The notes beneath the pieces were generated by a model, which was not told the DNA's origin, made no database searches, and saw only the letters and a list, made by a program, of their open reading frames with translations. A stretch of DNA of 64,000 nt from Caldimonas mangrovi (GTDB lineage Bacteria; Pseudomonadota; Gammaproteobacteria; Burkholderiales; Burkholderiaceae_C). Shown piece by piece: positions 45,704-56,008 of this stretch. Location: the NCBI RefSeq assembly GCF_023721835.1, contig NZ_JAMKFE010000002.1, positions 372,001 to 436,000 of the forward strand. The letters run 5' to 3'. Numbering within the stretch: position 1 is the first letter of the stretch; the number at the start of each line of letters is the position of its first letter. The position numbers and the translations under genes are program-made.

Positions 45704-47505
45704 AGTTCTGGCCCGCCAGCAAGTCCGGCAAAGGCGGGCGCGGCGAACGCGCCAAGCAGGCCCATGCCGTGCGCACCGTGATGTACGCGAGCAGCCCGCT
45801 GCTGGCGTCGAAAACCCCGCCCTGGCGTTCGAAGTTTTTGGTCGCCTGCATCGGGCTGGGCTTTTGCGTGCTGGTCGGCCGTGCGGTGTACATCCAGATC
45901 ATCGGCACCGACTTCTACCAGCGCCAGGGCGAGAGCCGCTATGCACGCACGCTCGACCTGCCGGCCAACCGCGGGCGCATCATCGATCGCAACGGGCTGA
46001 TCCTGGCCTCCAGCGTGCCGGCGCCATCGATCTGGGCGATCCCGAAGGACCTGGAGGCAAGCAAGACGCAGCGGCGCGAGCTGGCCAAGCTGCTCGGGAT
46101 GAGCCCGGCCGAGCTCGACAAGCGGCTGAAGGACAACCCCAACTTCGTCTGGCTCAAGCGACAGGTCGACGAGCAGGTCGGCGAGCAGGTGCGGCAGCTG
46201 GCCGTCAAGGGCGTGCACCAGGTCAAGGAGTACAAGCGCAAGTACCCCGAAGGGGAGGCCGTCGCGCATGTGGTCGGCTTCACCAATGTCGAGGACCGTG
46301 GGCAGGAGGGCATCGAGCTGGCCTTCCAGGACGAGCTCGCCGGCCGCAACGGCACGCGCCGCGTGATCAAGGACCGGTTGGGCCGCATCGTCGAGGACAT
46401 CGGCGAAAGCGTGAACCCGGTCGACGGGCGCGACATCGAGCTGTCGATCGACTCCAAGGTGCAGTTCTTCGCCTACCAGCGGGTGCGCGACGCAGTGGCC
46501 GAGCACAAGGCGAAGGCCGGCTCGGTGGTGGTGCTCGACGTGCAGACCGGCGAGGTGCTGGCGCTGGCCAACTACCCGAGCTTCACGCCGGGCGACCGCC
46601 GTAACCTGACCGGCGGCCAACTGCGCAACCGGGCGCTGACCGACATCTTCGAGCCGGGCTCGACGATGAAGCCCTTCGTCGCCGCGCTGGCGATGGACAC
46701 CGGCCGCGTCAACCAGAACACGGTGATCGACACGTCGCCTGGCTGGATGGTCGTGACCGGCTCCACCATCCGCGACTCGCACCGTCACGACGCGTTGACT
46801 GTCGCGGGCGTGATCCAGAAGTCGAGCAATGTCGGCACCGTCAAGATGGCGATGCAGATGCCCGCGCGCGAGATGTGGGAGATGTTCACCGAGATCGGTC
46901 TGGGCCAGCGCCCGCAACTGCGCTTTCCCGGCGTCGTGACCGGCCGGTTGCGCCCGCACAAGAGCTGGCGCCCGATCGAGCAGGCGACGATGAGCTATGG
47001 CTACGGCCTGTCGGTGTCGCTGTTCCAGCTGGCGCGCGCCTACACCGTGTTTGCGCGCGACGGCGAGCTGATCCCGGTCTCGCTGGTCAAAAACCCCGAG
47101 CCGACCGGCGGCATCCGGGTGTTCACGCCGCGCACCGCGCAGGCCGTGCGCAAGATGCTGCAGATGGCCGCCGGCCCCGGAGGCACCGCGCCCAAGGCGC
47201 AGACCATCGGCTATTCGGTGGGCGGCAAGACCGGCACCGCGCGCAAGCAGGAAGGCAACGGCTATGCCGACAAGAAGTACCGTTCCTGGTTCGTCGGCCT
47301 GGCGCCGGTCGATCAACCACGCATCGTCGTCGCGGTGATGGTCGACGAGCCCAACGACGGCAAGTTCTATGGGGGCGATGTGGCCGCGCCGGTGTTCAGC
47401 GAAGTGGTGCAGCAGACGCTGCGCATGATGGGCGTGCAACCCGACGTCGACGTGCAGCCGCAGATCATGGGGCAGCCGGTGCAGGCGGTCGAGGAGAGCT
47501 TCTGA
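45700..47505 (+). CDS. ftsI: Septal peptidoglycan transpeptidase FtsI (PBP3)
   Basis: 601 residues. One N-terminal membrane helix (about 44-67) is followed by the pedestal domain with RGRIIDRNG and the transpeptidase domain with catalytic S321 in EPGSTMKPF, SSN and KTGTARK. It crosslinks septal peptidoglycan with FtsW. A long cytoplasmic basic N-terminus precedes the helix. The stop overlaps murE (TGATG). Confidence 0.96.
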   Translation: MKFWPASKSGKGGRGERAKQAHAVRTVMYASSPLLASKTPPWRSKFLVACIGLGFCVLVGRAVYIQIIGTDFYQRQGESRYARTLDLPANRGRIIDRNGLILASSVPAPSIWAIPKDLEASKTQRRELAKLLGMSPAELDKRLKDNPNFVWLKRQVDEQVGEQVRQLAVKGVHQVKEYKRKYPEGEAVAHVVGFTNVEDRGQEGIELAFQDELAGRNGTRRVIKDRLGRIVEDIGESVNPVDGRDIELSIDSKVQFFAYQRVRDAVAEHKAKAGSVVVLDVQTGEVLALANYPSFTPGDRRNLTGGQLRNRALTDIFEPGSTMKPFVAALAMDTGRVNQNTVIDTSPGWMVVTGSTIRDSHRHDALTVAGVIQKSSNVGTVKMAMQMPAREMWEMFTEIGLGQRPQLRFPGVVTGRLRPHKSWRPIEQATMSYGYGLSVSLFQLARAYTVFARDGELIPVSLVKNPEPTGGIRVFTPRTAQAVRKMLQMAAGPGGTAPKAQTIGYSVGGKTGTARKQEGNGYADKKYRSWFVGLAPVDQPRIVVAVMVDEPNDGKFYGGDVAAPVFSEVVQQTLRMMGVQPDVDVQPQIMGQPVQAVEESF

Positions 47506-49010
47506 TGACGCTGCGCACGCTCGCCTCCCCTCTGGCCGCGGTCGAGTGGCTGCGCTCGCGGGTTCGCGGCGAACTGCGTACCGACAGCCGGCTGGTGGCG
47601 CCGGGGGATGCCTTCATCGCCTGGCCCGGCTACGCCACTGACGGCCGGCGCTTCGTCGGCAAGGCGCTCGAGGCCGGCGCCACGGCCTGCCTGGTCGAGG
47701 CCGAAGGGGTGCGTGCCTTTGCGCTGGAAGACCTGTACGAGGAGCAGGTCGCGGCACTGCTCGACCTGAAGCCGTCGACCGGCTGGATCGCCGATGCCTA
47801 TTACGGCGAGCCGTCGAAGTCGCTCGACGTCGTCGCGGTGACGGGCACCAACGGCAAGACGTCGACCGCCTGGTGGACGGCGCAGGCGCTGAGCCTGCTC
47901 GGTCGCCGCTGCGGACTGGTCGGCACGCTGGGCGTGGGCGAGCCGCCGTCGCGGTCGTCGCCGGGCAGCATCGCCGCGACCGGGCTCACGACCCCCGATC
48001 CCGTCACGCTGCACGCTACGCTTCGCCGCTTCGTCGACCGCGGCTTCCGGGCGTGCGCCCTCGAGGCCTCGTCGATCGGCATCGTCGAACACCGGCTCGA
48101 CGGAGTGCGTATCGCGGTGGCGCTGTTCACCAACTTCACCCAGGACCATCTCGACTACCACGGCGACATGGACGGCTACTGGTCGGCCAAGGCGCAGCTG
48201 TTCGCCTGGCCCGGGCTGCGCCACGCCGTGCTCAATCTCGACGATCCGAAGGGGGCGGAACTGGCGGCTCAGCTGAAAGCGAGTTCGGTGGCGGTGACCG
48301 GCTACGCGGTCGACGCCGACGCCGACCTGCGTGCGAGCGGCATCGGCTATCGCGACGGCGGTCTTGCGTTCACCCTACACCAGGGCGCTGAGCAAACGTC
48401 CGTGCGCACCGCGCTGATCGGCGACTACAACGTTCACAACCTGCTTGCCGTGCTGGGCGGCCTGCAGGCACTGGGCCTGCCGTTGGCACACGCGGCAGCG
48501 CTGTGTGCCGAACTCACGTCGGTGCCCGGCCGCATGCAGCGAGTCGGCGACGCGCACGGCCCGCTGGCTGTCGTCGACTACGCACACACGCCCGACGCCC
48601 TCGACAAGGCGCTCGCGGCGCTGCAGCCGCTGGCACGCGAGCGCGGCGGCCGGCTGTGGTGCGTGTTCGGCTGTGGCGGCAATCGCGACACGACCAAGCG
48701 CCCCTTGATGGGCGGCATCGCGCAGCGTGGTGCCGACCGTGTGGTCGTCACCAGCGACAACCCGCGCCATGAGTCGCCCGAGAGCATCCTCGAACATGTT
48801 GTCGCCGGCCTGCATGCGAGCGACGCGGTGAGCGTCGTGACCGACCGCCGCGAGGCCATTGCGGCTGCGCTGGCTCAGGCCGACACGCGCGACGTGGTAC
48901 TGATTGCCGGCAAAGGGCACGAGGACTACCAGGAGATCGCGGGCGTCAAGCACCCGTTCTCCGACGTGGCCGAAGCCGAGGCCGCATTGCAAAGGAGGGC
49001 CGCCGCATGA
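47505..49010 (+). CDS. murE: UDP-MurNAc-tripeptide synthetase MurE
   Basis: 501 residues. Mur ligase with N-terminal RTDSRLVAPGDAF, ATP-binding TGTNGKTSTAW, and C-terminal SDNPRHESP; the DNPR motif selects meso-diaminopimelate. It adds the third stem-peptide residue. GAGGAG lies upstream of the ATG. The stop overlaps murF. Confidence 0.96.
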   Translation: MTLRTLASPLAAVEWLRSRVRGELRTDSRLVAPGDAFIAWPGYATDGRRFVGKALEAGATACLVEAEGVRAFALEDLYEEQVAALLDLKPSTGWIADAYYGEPSKSLDVVAVTGTNGKTSTAWWTAQALSLLGRRCGLVGTLGVGEPPSRSSPGSIAATGLTTPDPVTLHATLRRFVDRGFRACALEASSIGIVEHRLDGVRIAVALFTNFTQDHLDYHGDMDGYWSAKAQLFAWPGLRHAVLNLDDPKGAELAAQLKASSVAVTGYAVDADADLRASGIGYRDGGLAFTLHQGAEQTSVRTALIGDYNVHNLLAVLGGLQALGLPLAHAAALCAELTSVPGRMQRVGDAHGPLAVVDYAHTPDALDKALAALQPLARERGGRLWCVFGCGGNRDTTKRPLMGGIAQRGADRVVVTSDNPRHESPESILEHVVAGLHASDAVSVVTDRREAIAAALAQADTRDVVLIAGKGHEDYQEIAGVKHPFSDVAEAEAALQRRAAA

Positions 49011-50434
49011 TGACTCTGGCCCAGGCCCATACGCTGCTGCCGTCGTCGACGCTGGTCGGCGACCCGAACGTGCAGATCCTGCGCGTGCACAGCGACACGC
49101 GCACGCTGCAGCCCGGCGATCTGTTCGTCGCGCTGAAGGGCGAGCGCTTCGATGCGCACGACTTTCTCGCGCAGGCCAAGGCGGCCGGTGCCGTGGCGGC
49201 GATGGCGCACCACGGGCTGGCCGAGGCCGGCCTGCCGGGCCTGCAGGTTGCCGACTCCAAGCTCGCACTCGGCGACCTGGCGGCCGCCTGGCGGCGGCGC
49301 TTCCACCTGCCGCTCATCGCGGTGACCGGCAGCAACGGCAAGACGACCGTCACGCAGATGATCGCGGCCATCCTGCGTGCGTGGCTCGGCGAGAGTGCCT
49401 TCAATACACAAGGCAATCTCAACAACGACATCGGGCTGCCGCTGACGCTGCTGCGGTTGCGCCAGGACGATGCGGCCTGGCACCGCGCCGGGGTCGTCGA
49501 GCTGGGAATGAACCACCCGGGCGAGATCGCCTACCTCGCGCAGATCGCTGCGCCGACGGTGGCGGTGGTCAACAACGCCCAGCGCGAGCACCAGGAATTC
49601 ATGGCGACCGTCGAGGCCGTGGCGCGCGAGAACGGCACGGTGATCGAGGCACTCGGCCCGACCGGCGTGGCGGTGTTTCCTGCAGACGAACCGTATGCGC
49701 CGCTGTGGCAGCAGCTTGCCGGCACGCGGCCGGTGCTGACCTTCGCCCGGACCGGCAGCGCCGACGTGACCGGTGAAGCCGTCTGGGCCGGCGATCACTG
49801 GGCTGTGATGCTGCACACGCCGGCCGGCAGTGCCACGACCCAGCTGCGCATCGCCGGGGCGCACAACATCAAGAACGCGTTCGCGGCCACCGCGTGCGCA
49901 CTGGCCGCCGGGGTGCCGTTGGCCAGCATCGAGCGCGGGCTCGCCGCGTTCGAGCCGGTCAAGGGGCGCTCCCAGATCAAAGGTTTCGTGCGCGCTGGCC
50001 GCCAAGTCACGCTGGTCGACGACACCTACAACGCCAACCCCGATTCGGTGCGCGCCGCGATCGACGTGCTGGCCGAGATGCCGGGCCCGCGCTGGCTGGT
50101 GCTCGGCGACATGGGCGAGGTCGGCAACCAGGGCCCGGCCTTCCACCGTGAGGTCGGCGACTACGCCCGCCAGCGCGGCATCGACGCGCTGTGGACCGCG
50201 GGCGACGCGACTCGACATGCCGCGCAGGCTTACGGCCCGGCGCGGCATTTCACGCAGGTGCCTGAACTGCTCGCTGCGCTTGGCGGGCAGCCCGATGCGG
50301 CGTGCGTGCTGGTGAAGGGATCGCGCTTCATGAAGATGGAACGAGTGGTCGACGCCCTGGTCGCGCCGCCCGCCAACGACAACAACGACAAGGGCGCGCC
50401 GGGTGCGGCCGGCGCAGGAGCATCGTCATGCTGA
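49007..50434 (+). CDS. murF: UDP-MurNAc-tripeptide-D-Ala-D-Ala ligase MurF
   Basis: 475 residues with [43 protein letters not shown] and [11 protein letters not shown]. It adds D-Ala-D-Ala to the UDP-tripeptide. A strong AAAGGAGGG site precedes the first of two adjacent ATGs. The last 20 residues form an Ala/Gly/Asn low-complexity tail, overlapping mraY by 7 bases. Confidence 0.96.
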   Translation: MMTLAQAHTLLPSSTLVGDPNVQILRVHSDTRTLQPGDLFVALKGERFDAHDFLAQAKAAGAVAAMAHHGLAEAGLPGLQVADSKLALGDLAAAWRRRFHLPLIAVTGSNGKTTVTQMIAAILRAWLGESAFNTQGNLNNDIGLPLTLLRLRQDDAAWHRAGVVELGMNHPGEIAYLAQIAAPTVAVVNNAQREHQEFMATVEAVARENGTVIEALGPTGVAVFPADEPYAPLWQQLAGTRPVLTFARTGSADVTGEAVWAGDHWAVMLHTPAGSATTQLRIAGAHNIKNAFAATACALAAGVPLASIERGLAAFEPVKGRSQIKGFVRAGRQVTLVDDTYNANPDSVRAAIDVLAEMPGPRWLVLGDMGEVGNQGPAFHREVGDYARQRGIDALWTAGDATRHAAQAYGPARHFTQVPELLAALGGQPDAACVLVKGSRFMKMERVVDALVAPPANDNNDKGAPGAAGAGASSC

Positions 50435-51606
50435 TCGGCCTTGCCCAGTGGCTGCAAGGCCTGTCGCCGGATCTCGGCTTCCTGCGCGTCTTCCAGTACC
50501 TGACCTTCCGTGCGGTGATGTCCGCATTGACGGCGCTGCTGATCGGCCTGGTGTTCGGCCCCTGGGTGATCCGCAAGCTGGCCGAACTCAAGATCGGCCA
50601 GCCGATCCGCGAATACGGCGTACAGGCTCACCTGTCGAAGAGCGGCACGCCGACCATGGGCGGCGTGCTGATCCTGCTGTCGATCGCAGTGTCGACACTG
50701 CTGTGGTTCGACTGGACCAACCGCTTCGTCTGGATCGTGCTGATCGTCACGCTCGGCATGGGCGCCATCGGCTGGGTCGACGACTGGCGCAAGGTCGTGC
50801 ACAAGAACCCGGAAGGCATGCGCTCGCGCGAGAAGTACTTCTGGCAGACGGTGGTCGGCCTGGTGGCCGCGGTCTACCTGGCGTTCGCGGTCTCGGAGTC
50901 GTCGAACATGCGCGTGCTCGAGCTGTTCGTGCGCTGGGCGCAGTCGGGCTTCTCGAACCCGCTGCCGCCGAACGCCGACCTGTTCCTGCCGTTCTTCAAG
51001 ACCATCAGCTACCCGCTCGGCGTCTACGGCTTCATCATCCTGACCTACCTGGTGATCGTCGGCGCCAGCAATGCCGTGAACCTGACCGACGGTCTCGACG
51101 GGCTGGCGATCATGCCGGTCGTGATGGTCGGCTCGGCACTGGGCGTATTCGCCTACGTGGTCGGCAACGCGGTCTATTCGAAGTACCTGATCTTTCCGTA
51201 CATCCCCGGCGTCGGCGAACTGCTCATCTTCTGTGCGGCGATGGCCGGCGCGGGCCTGGCCTTCCTGTGGTTCAACACCCATCCGGCGCAGGTGTTCATG
51301 GGCGACGTCGGTGCGCTCGCGCTCGGCGGCGCGCTCGGCACCATCGCCGTCATCGTGCGCCAGGAGATCCTGCTCGCGGTGATGGGCGGCATCTTCGTCG
51401 TCGAGGCGCTGTCGGTCATGTTGCAGGTCACGTACTTCAAGTACACGAAAAAGCGCTACGGCGAAGGACGGCGCATTCTCAAGATGGCGCCGCTGCATCA
51501 CCACTTCGAGAAGTCCGGCTGGAAAGAGACCCAGGTCGTCGTGCGGTTCTGGATCATCACGATGCTGTTGTGCCTGGTCGGCCTCGCGTCGCTGAAGCTG
51601 CGGTAA
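50428..51606 (+). CDS. mraY: Phospho-MurNAc-pentapeptide transferase MraY
   Basis: 392 residues and about ten membrane helices. Signatures are [17 protein letters not shown] with catalytic Asp residues, [22 protein letters not shown] and MAPLHHHFE. It transfers the UDP-MurNAc-pentapeptide phosphosugar to undecaprenyl phosphate, giving lipid I. AGGAG lies seven bases before the ATG. Confidence 0.97.
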   Translation: MLIGLAQWLQGLSPDLGFLRVFQYLTFRAVMSALTALLIGLVFGPWVIRKLAELKIGQPIREYGVQAHLSKSGTPTMGGVLILLSIAVSTLLWFDWTNRFVWIVLIVTLGMGAIGWVDDWRKVVHKNPEGMRSREKYFWQTVVGLVAAVYLAFAVSESSNMRVLELFVRWAQSGFSNPLPPNADLFLPFFKTISYPLGVYGFIILTYLVIVGASNAVNLTDGLDGLAIMPVVMVGSALGVFAYVVGNAVYSKYLIFPYIPGVGELLIFCAAMAGAGLAFLWFNTHPAQVFMGDVGALALGGALGTIAVIVRQEILLAVMGGIFVVEALSVMLQVTYFKYTKKRYGEGRRILKMAPLHHHFEKSGWKETQVVVRFWIITMLLCLVGLASLKLR

Positions 51607-51613
51607 GGAAGAG

Positions 51614-53464
51614 ATGAAGCAATTGGCTGGCATCACCGTACTCGTGCTCGGGCTGGGAGACTCCGGCCTTGCAATGGCGCGCTGGTGCGCGCGATGCGGC
51701 GCGAACGTGCGCGTGTGGGACTCGCGCGAGGTGCCGCCGCAGGCCGTGTCCCTGAAGCAGCACCTGCCCGACGCACAGCTGTCGACCGGCCCGCTGAGGC
51801 CCGATCTGATCGACGGCGTGCAGCTTGTGCTGAAAAGCCCGGGTCTCGCGCCGAGCGACGAGCGCCTGGCACCGCTGCTCGCGCATGCCCGGGAGCAGGG
51901 CGTGCCGGTGCAAGGCGAGCTCGACCTGTTCTCGCAGGCGCTGGCCGACCTGAAGGCCGAGCGCGGCTACGCGCCCAAGGTGATTGCGGTCACCGGCACC
52001 AACGGCAAGACCACGACGACTTCGATGGCGGCCCTGCTGATCGAGCGCACCGGCAAGCGCGTCGGCATGGCGGGCAACATCGGTCCCACGATGCTGCAGA
52101 CGCTCGCCGAGGCGTTGGACCTGGAGCCCGCGGCCCTGCCGGGCGACGCCGGGCAGGACACTGCTGCTGCAGAGGCGCTGCCGGACGAGCCGGCCGCAGA
52201 ACCCGACGCGGGCACGCTCGCGGTCGACCCGGATGCGGTCGACGAACACGCGATCGACGACGACGCGCAGGTCGACGGCGGCGATGTGGCAGACCTGCAA
52301 GCGATCGACCCAGCGTCGGACGATGCCGGCCCGGGAGCCCCCGAGGCGAGCGCTCCGCTGGTGTTGCCCGAAGACGAGATCTCGTCGCTGAACCTGGTGC
52401 CGCCGCCCGCGCCTGCGCCGGTGTTCGAGCACCTGCCGGACGTGTGGGTGCTGGAACTGTCGAGCTTCCAGCTCGACGGCGTGCAGGGCTTCGAGCCCAG
52501 CGCGGCCACCGTGCTGAACGTCACCCAGGACCACCTCGACTGGCACGGTTCGCTGCCGGCCTATGCCGCGGCCAAGGCGCGCGTGTTCGGCGCCGACACG
52601 GTGATGGTGGTCAACCGCGACGACCCGCTCGTCGAGGCGATGGTGCCGCCCCCGCAAACGGTCAAGGTCGGCAAGGGCCGTCCGCCGCGCATCGTCGAGC
52701 GCCACGTCGTGCGGTTCGGGCTGGATGCACCGAAACGCCCCGGCGACTATGGCCTGGTCACCGAGAACGGCATGGCCTGGCTGGTGCGTGCGATGGAGGC
52801 CGACGAGACCTTGAAGTCGGGCCGCACGCGCCGTCGCGAAGAAGAGGAAGAAGAACTGCACATCCAGCGCCTGATGCCGGCCGACGCGTTGCGCGTGCGC
52901 GGTCGCCACAACGCGGCGAACGCCTTGGCCGCGCTCGCGCTCGCGACCTCGATCGGCTGCCCGCTCGCGCCGATGCTGCACGGCATGCGCGAATACGCCG
53001 GCGAGCCGCACCGCGTCGAGTATGTCGCCACCGTCAACGGCGTCGACTTCTTCGACGACAGCAAGGGCACCAACGTCGGCGCCACGGTGGCCGCGCTCAA
53101 CGGGCTGGGGCTGGACCGCGCGCCGGCCCGGCTCACGGTGATTCTCGGTGGCGATGGCAAGGGGCAGGATTTCTCGCCACTGGCCGAGCCGATCGCGCGC
53201 CATGCACGGTTCATTGCGCTGATCGGTCGCGATGCCGACGTCATCGAACAGACGCTGTCCGCCACCGGTGTGGCTTTGCAGCGATTCGACACGCTGCCTG
53301 CCGCGGTGCGCGGCTGCGCGGAACGCGCCCATGCCGGTGATGCGGTGCTGATGAGCCCGGCCTGCGCCAGCCTGGACATGTTCCGCAATTACGGTCACCG
53401 CGCCGAAGTGTTCGTCGCCGAGGTGCACGCGATGGCGGCCCAGCAGGGGGAGATCGCCTCGTGA
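51614..53464 (+). CDS. murD: UDP-MurNAc-L-Ala-D-Glu ligase MurD, with large acidic insertion
   Basis: 616 residues, far longer than usual (about 440-510). The normal order is visible: [31 protein letters not shown], then [26 protein letters not shown] and the C-terminal domain. About 100 residues (roughly 170-269), rich in Asp, Glu, Ala and Pro, are inserted between GNIG and LELSSFQ. A second, smaller charged insertion (RRREEEEEE) lies near residue 406. Both are in frame, and the catalytic parts are intact. It adds D-Glu to UDP-MurNAc-L-Ala. Confidence 0.94.
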   Translation: MKQLAGITVLVLGLGDSGLAMARWCARCGANVRVWDSREVPPQAVSLKQHLPDAQLSTGPLRPDLIDGVQLVLKSPGLAPSDERLAPLLAHAREQGVPVQGELDLFSQALADLKAERGYAPKVIAVTGTNGKTTTTSMAALLIERTGKRVGMAGNIGPTMLQTLAEALDLEPAALPGDAGQDTAAAEALPDEPAAEPDAGTLAVDPDAVDEHAIDDDAQVDGGDVADLQAIDPASDDAGPGAPEASAPLVLPEDEISSLNLVPPPAPAPVFEHLPDVWVLELSSFQLDGVQGFEPSAATVLNVTQDHLDWHGSLPAYAAAKARVFGADTVMVVNRDDPLVEAMVPPPQTVKVGKGRPPRIVERHVVRFGLDAPKRPGDYGLVTENGMAWLVRAMEADETLKSGRTRRREEEEEELHIQRLMPADALRVRGRHNAANALAALALATSIGCPLAPMLHGMREYAGEPHRVEYVATVNGVDFFDDSKGTNVGATVAALNGLGLDRAPARLTVILGGDGKGQDFSPLAEPIARHARFIALIGRDADVIEQTLSATGVALQRFDTLPAAVRGCAERAHAGDAVLMSPACASLDMFRNYGHRAEVFVAEVHAMAAQQGEIAS

Positions 53465-54732
53465 GCGACACCACCGCAGCCTCGGGCTGGGACGCCTTCA
53501 AGACGCGCCTCGCGGGCATGGCCGGCAGGTGGTTCAGCCGCGGCGGCAACCAGGACCTGCCGGTGCGCGACTGGGTCTCCACCGGCCAGCCGGCGCGTGC
53601 GCAAGGCTTCGACCAGACCATGGTCTGGGTCATCGTCGCGCTGCTGGCGCTCGGCATGGTGATGGTCTATTCGGCCTCGATCGCGTTGCCCGACAACCCT
53701 CGCTTCGCACGTTATTCGCCGAGCTACTTCCTGAGCCGGCACGTCCTGTTCATCGCGATGGGGTTCGTTGCGGCGCTGGTGGTGGTGCAGGTGCCGATGC
53801 AGGTATGGGAGAAGTACGCGCCGTGGCTGTTCGTCGCGTCGCTGCTGCTGCTGATCGTCGTGCTGTTGCCCTTCGTCAGCAAGCCCGTCAACGGCGCGCG
53901 CCGCTGGATCCCGCTGGGCTTCATCGGCTTCCAGCCGTCCGAGCTCGCCAAGCTGGCGATCGCGCTGTACGCCGCGAACTACATGGTGCGCAAGATGGAG
54001 GTCAAGGAGCGCTTCTTCCGCGCCGTGATGCCGATGGCGTTCGCGGTCGGTGTGGTCGGTCTGCTGCTGCTGGCCGAACCCGACATGGGCGCCTTCCTCG
54101 TGATCGCGATGATCGCGATGGGCATCCTGTTCCTCGGCGGCGTCAACGGCCGCATGTTCTTCCTGATCACCGCGGTGCTGGTCGGCGCCTTCGTGGTCAT
54201 GATCGCCCTCAGCGACTGGCGGCGCGAGCGCATCTTCGCGTACCTGAACCCGTGGGACGAGAAGTACACGCTGGGCAAGGCCTACCAGCTGTCGCACTCG
54301 CTGATCGCGTTCGGGCGCGGCGAGATCTTCGGGCAGGGCCTGGGCTCCAGCGTCGAGAAGCTGCACTACCTGCCGGAGGCGCACACCGACTTCCTGCTCG
54401 CGGTGATCGGCGAGGAGCTCGGCTTCATCGGCGTCGCGGCGGTGATCTTCGCGTTCTTCTGGCTGACCCGGCGCATCTTTCACATCGGGCGCCAGGCGAT
54501 CGCGCTGGACCGGGTGTTCTCGGGGCTGGTGGCGCAGGGCATCGGCATCTGGATGGGCGGTCAGGCGTTCATCAACATGGGCGTGAACCTGGGCGTGCTG
54601 CCGACCAAGGGGTTGACGCTGCCGCTGATGAGCTATGGCGGCTCGGCCATCTTGCTGAACTGCATCGCGATGGCGGTGGTGTTCAGGGTGGATTTAGAAA
54701 ACAGGCAGTTGATGCGAGGAGGCCGAGCATGA
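53461..54732 (+). CDS. ftsW: Septal peptidoglycan polymerase FtsW
   Basis: 423 residues, SEDS family, about ten helices. Signatures are [20 protein letters not shown] and [20 protein letters not shown] with the catalytic Asp region, ending in the usual [11 protein letters not shown] tail. It polymerises lipid II at the septum with FtsI. The GTG start overlaps the murD stop. Its stop lies in the first repeat unit of the ftsW-murG duplication. Confidence 0.95.
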   Translation: MSDTTAASGWDAFKTRLAGMAGRWFSRGGNQDLPVRDWVSTGQPARAQGFDQTMVWVIVALLALGMVMVYSASIALPDNPRFARYSPSYFLSRHVLFIAMGFVAALVVVQVPMQVWEKYAPWLFVASLLLLIVVLLPFVSKPVNGARRWIPLGFIGFQPSELAKLAIALYAANYMVRKMEVKERFFRAVMPMAFAVGVVGLLLLAEPDMGAFLVIAMIAMGILFLGGVNGRMFFLITAVLVGAFVVMIALSDWRRERIFAYLNPWDEKYTLGKAYQLSHSLIAFGRGEIFGQGLGSSVEKLHYLPEAHTDFLLAVIGEELGFIGVAAVIFAFFWLTRRIFHIGRQAIALDRVFSGLVAQGIGIWMGGQAFINMGVNLGVLPTKGLTLPLMSYGGSAILLNCIAMAVVFRVDLENRQLMRGGRA

Positions 54733-54905
54733 ACTGCCTGCTTCGCCAAAACCGGCAAGGCACCGCGCAGCGGGGGCCAGGATGCGCAGCATCCGGTGAT
54801 GCGAGGAGGCCGAGCATGAACTGCCTGCTTTGCCAAAACCGGCAAGGCACCGCGCAGCGGGGCCAGGATGCGCAGCATCCGGTGATGCGAGGAGGCCGAG
54901 CATGA
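54710..54905 (+). repeat. Tandem repeat of the murG start region (87 bp, 86 bp, partial third copy)
   Basis: Unit 1 is 54710-54796 and unit 2 is 54797-54882; a third partial copy begins at 54883 and contains the true murG ribosome site and ATG. Each unit carries TGATGCGAGGAGGCCGAGC followed by ATG, plus about 65 bases containing the hairpin GGATGC-GCA-GCATCC. The copies differ at a T/C and in a G run: five G (unit 1) against four G (unit 2). They look recent. Confidence 0.95.
54729..54905 (+). CDS. Putative 58-residue ORF created by the repeat
   Basis: Starts on an ATG overlapping the ftsW stop (ATGA), with GAGGAGG a few bases upstream identical to the murG site, and stops on a TGA overlapping the murG ATG. 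It is made of two 29-residue halves starting [16 protein letters not shown] and [16 protein letters not shown], and ends MRGGRA like FtsW. It has the spacing of a coupled gene but resembles no family known to me. It may be translated by accident of the duplication. Confidence 0.4.
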   Translation: MNCLLRQNRQGTAQRGPGCAASGDARRPSMNCLLCQNRQGTAQRGQDAQHPVMRGGRA

Positions 54906-56008
54906 ACCGCCACCTCGTCATCATGGCCGCCGGCACCGGCGGCCACATCATCCCCGGGCTGGCCGTCGCCCACGAGATGCAACGCCGCGGCTGGACCGTG
55001 AGCTGGCTGGGCACGACACAAGGCATGGAGAACCGCCTGGTGCCGTCCGCCGGCATTCCGCTGGACACCATCGGCTTCACCGGCCTGCGCGGCAAGGGCC
55101 TGCTGCACACGCTCACGGGCGGTATCCGCATGCTGGCCGCCTTCGTCGCATGCTGGCGCATCTTCGGCCAGCGCCAGGCCAGCGCGGTGCTGGGCATGGG
55201 CGGCTACGTCTGCTTCCCCGGCGGCGTGATGGCGGCTGCGCGCTTCCTGCCGCTGGTGCTGGTCAACGCCGACGCTGCCTTGCTGATGAGCAATCGCGCG
55301 CTGTTGCCGGTCGCCGACATGACGGCCTTCGGTTTCGACGGTGCAGCAGCCACCGTCAACAAGCGCGCGGTCGTCACCGGCAACCCGGTGCGCGAGGAGA
55401 TCGAGGAGATCCCCGTGCCGGCCGAGCGCTTCGCCGGCCGTCAAGGCCCGCTGAAGGTGCTCGTCGTCGGCGGCAGCCTGGGTGCGAAGGTGCTGAACGA
55501 AACACTGCCCAAGGCGCTGGCGTTGATTCCGAAGGAACAGCGCCCGCTGGTCATCCACCAGACCGGGCAGCTCAACCGCGACGCGGTGAAGGCGCTCTAT
55601 GCGGCCGAGGGCATCGACCCGGACAACGGCGAAGTCGAGGTGCTGCCCTTCATCGACGACATGGCACGTCGCCTGTCCGAATGCGACCTGATTGTCTGCC
55701 GCGCAGGTGCAGTCACGGTGAGCGAGCTGTGCGCAGCGGGCGTGCCCAGCGTGCTGGTGCCGTTGATCGTCAGCACCACGTCGCACCAGCGCGACAACGC
55801 GCTGTACATGGCGCAGCACGGTGCGGCCGTGCATCTGCCGCAGGCCGAGCTGACGCCCGAGCGGCTGGCCGAGACGCTGCAGGGTTGCGATCGCCCCGCG
55901 CTGCTGGCGATGGCGGAAAAAGCCCGCACGCTGGCCCGGCCGCGTGCCGCGGCGAAGGTGGCCGACGAGATCGAGAAGCTCGCCAACAAGAAGGGGGGCG
56001 CGCCATGA
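54902..56008 (+). CDS. murG: Lipid II-forming GlcNAc transferase MurG
   Basis: 368 residues, GT28. N-terminal [15 protein letters not shown], then [32 protein letters not shown] and [11 protein letters not shown] with [10 protein letters not shown] in the UDP-GlcNAc-binding half. It adds GlcNAc to lipid I. The start is the third copy of the duplicated ribosome site; the frame stays open upstream through unit 2, but the normal MurG N-terminus begins here. It overlaps murC by ATGA. Confidence 0.95.
   Translation: MNRHLVIMAAGTGGHIIPGLAVAHEMQRRGWTVSWLGTTQGMENRLVPSAGIPLDTIGFTGLRGKGLLHTLTGGIRMLAAFVACWRIFGQRQASAVLGMGGYVCFPGGVMAAARFLPLVLVNADAALLMSNRALLPVADMTAFGFDGAAATVNKRAVVTGNPVREEIEEIPVPAERFAGRQGPLKVLVVGGSLGAKVLNETLPKALALIPKEQRPLVIHQTGQLNRDAVKALYAAEGIDPDNGEVEVLPFIDDMARRLSECDLIVCRAGAVTVSELCAAGVPSVLVPLIVSTTSHQRDNALYMAQHGAAVHLPQAELTPERLAETLQGCDRPALLAMAEKARTLARPRAAAKVADEIEKLANKKGGAP

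Noticed and set aside
54710-54905. Insertion sequence or CRISPR array at the ftsW-murG repeat
   Set aside because: No transposase, no terminal inverted repeats, and the units are directly contiguous with no spacers.
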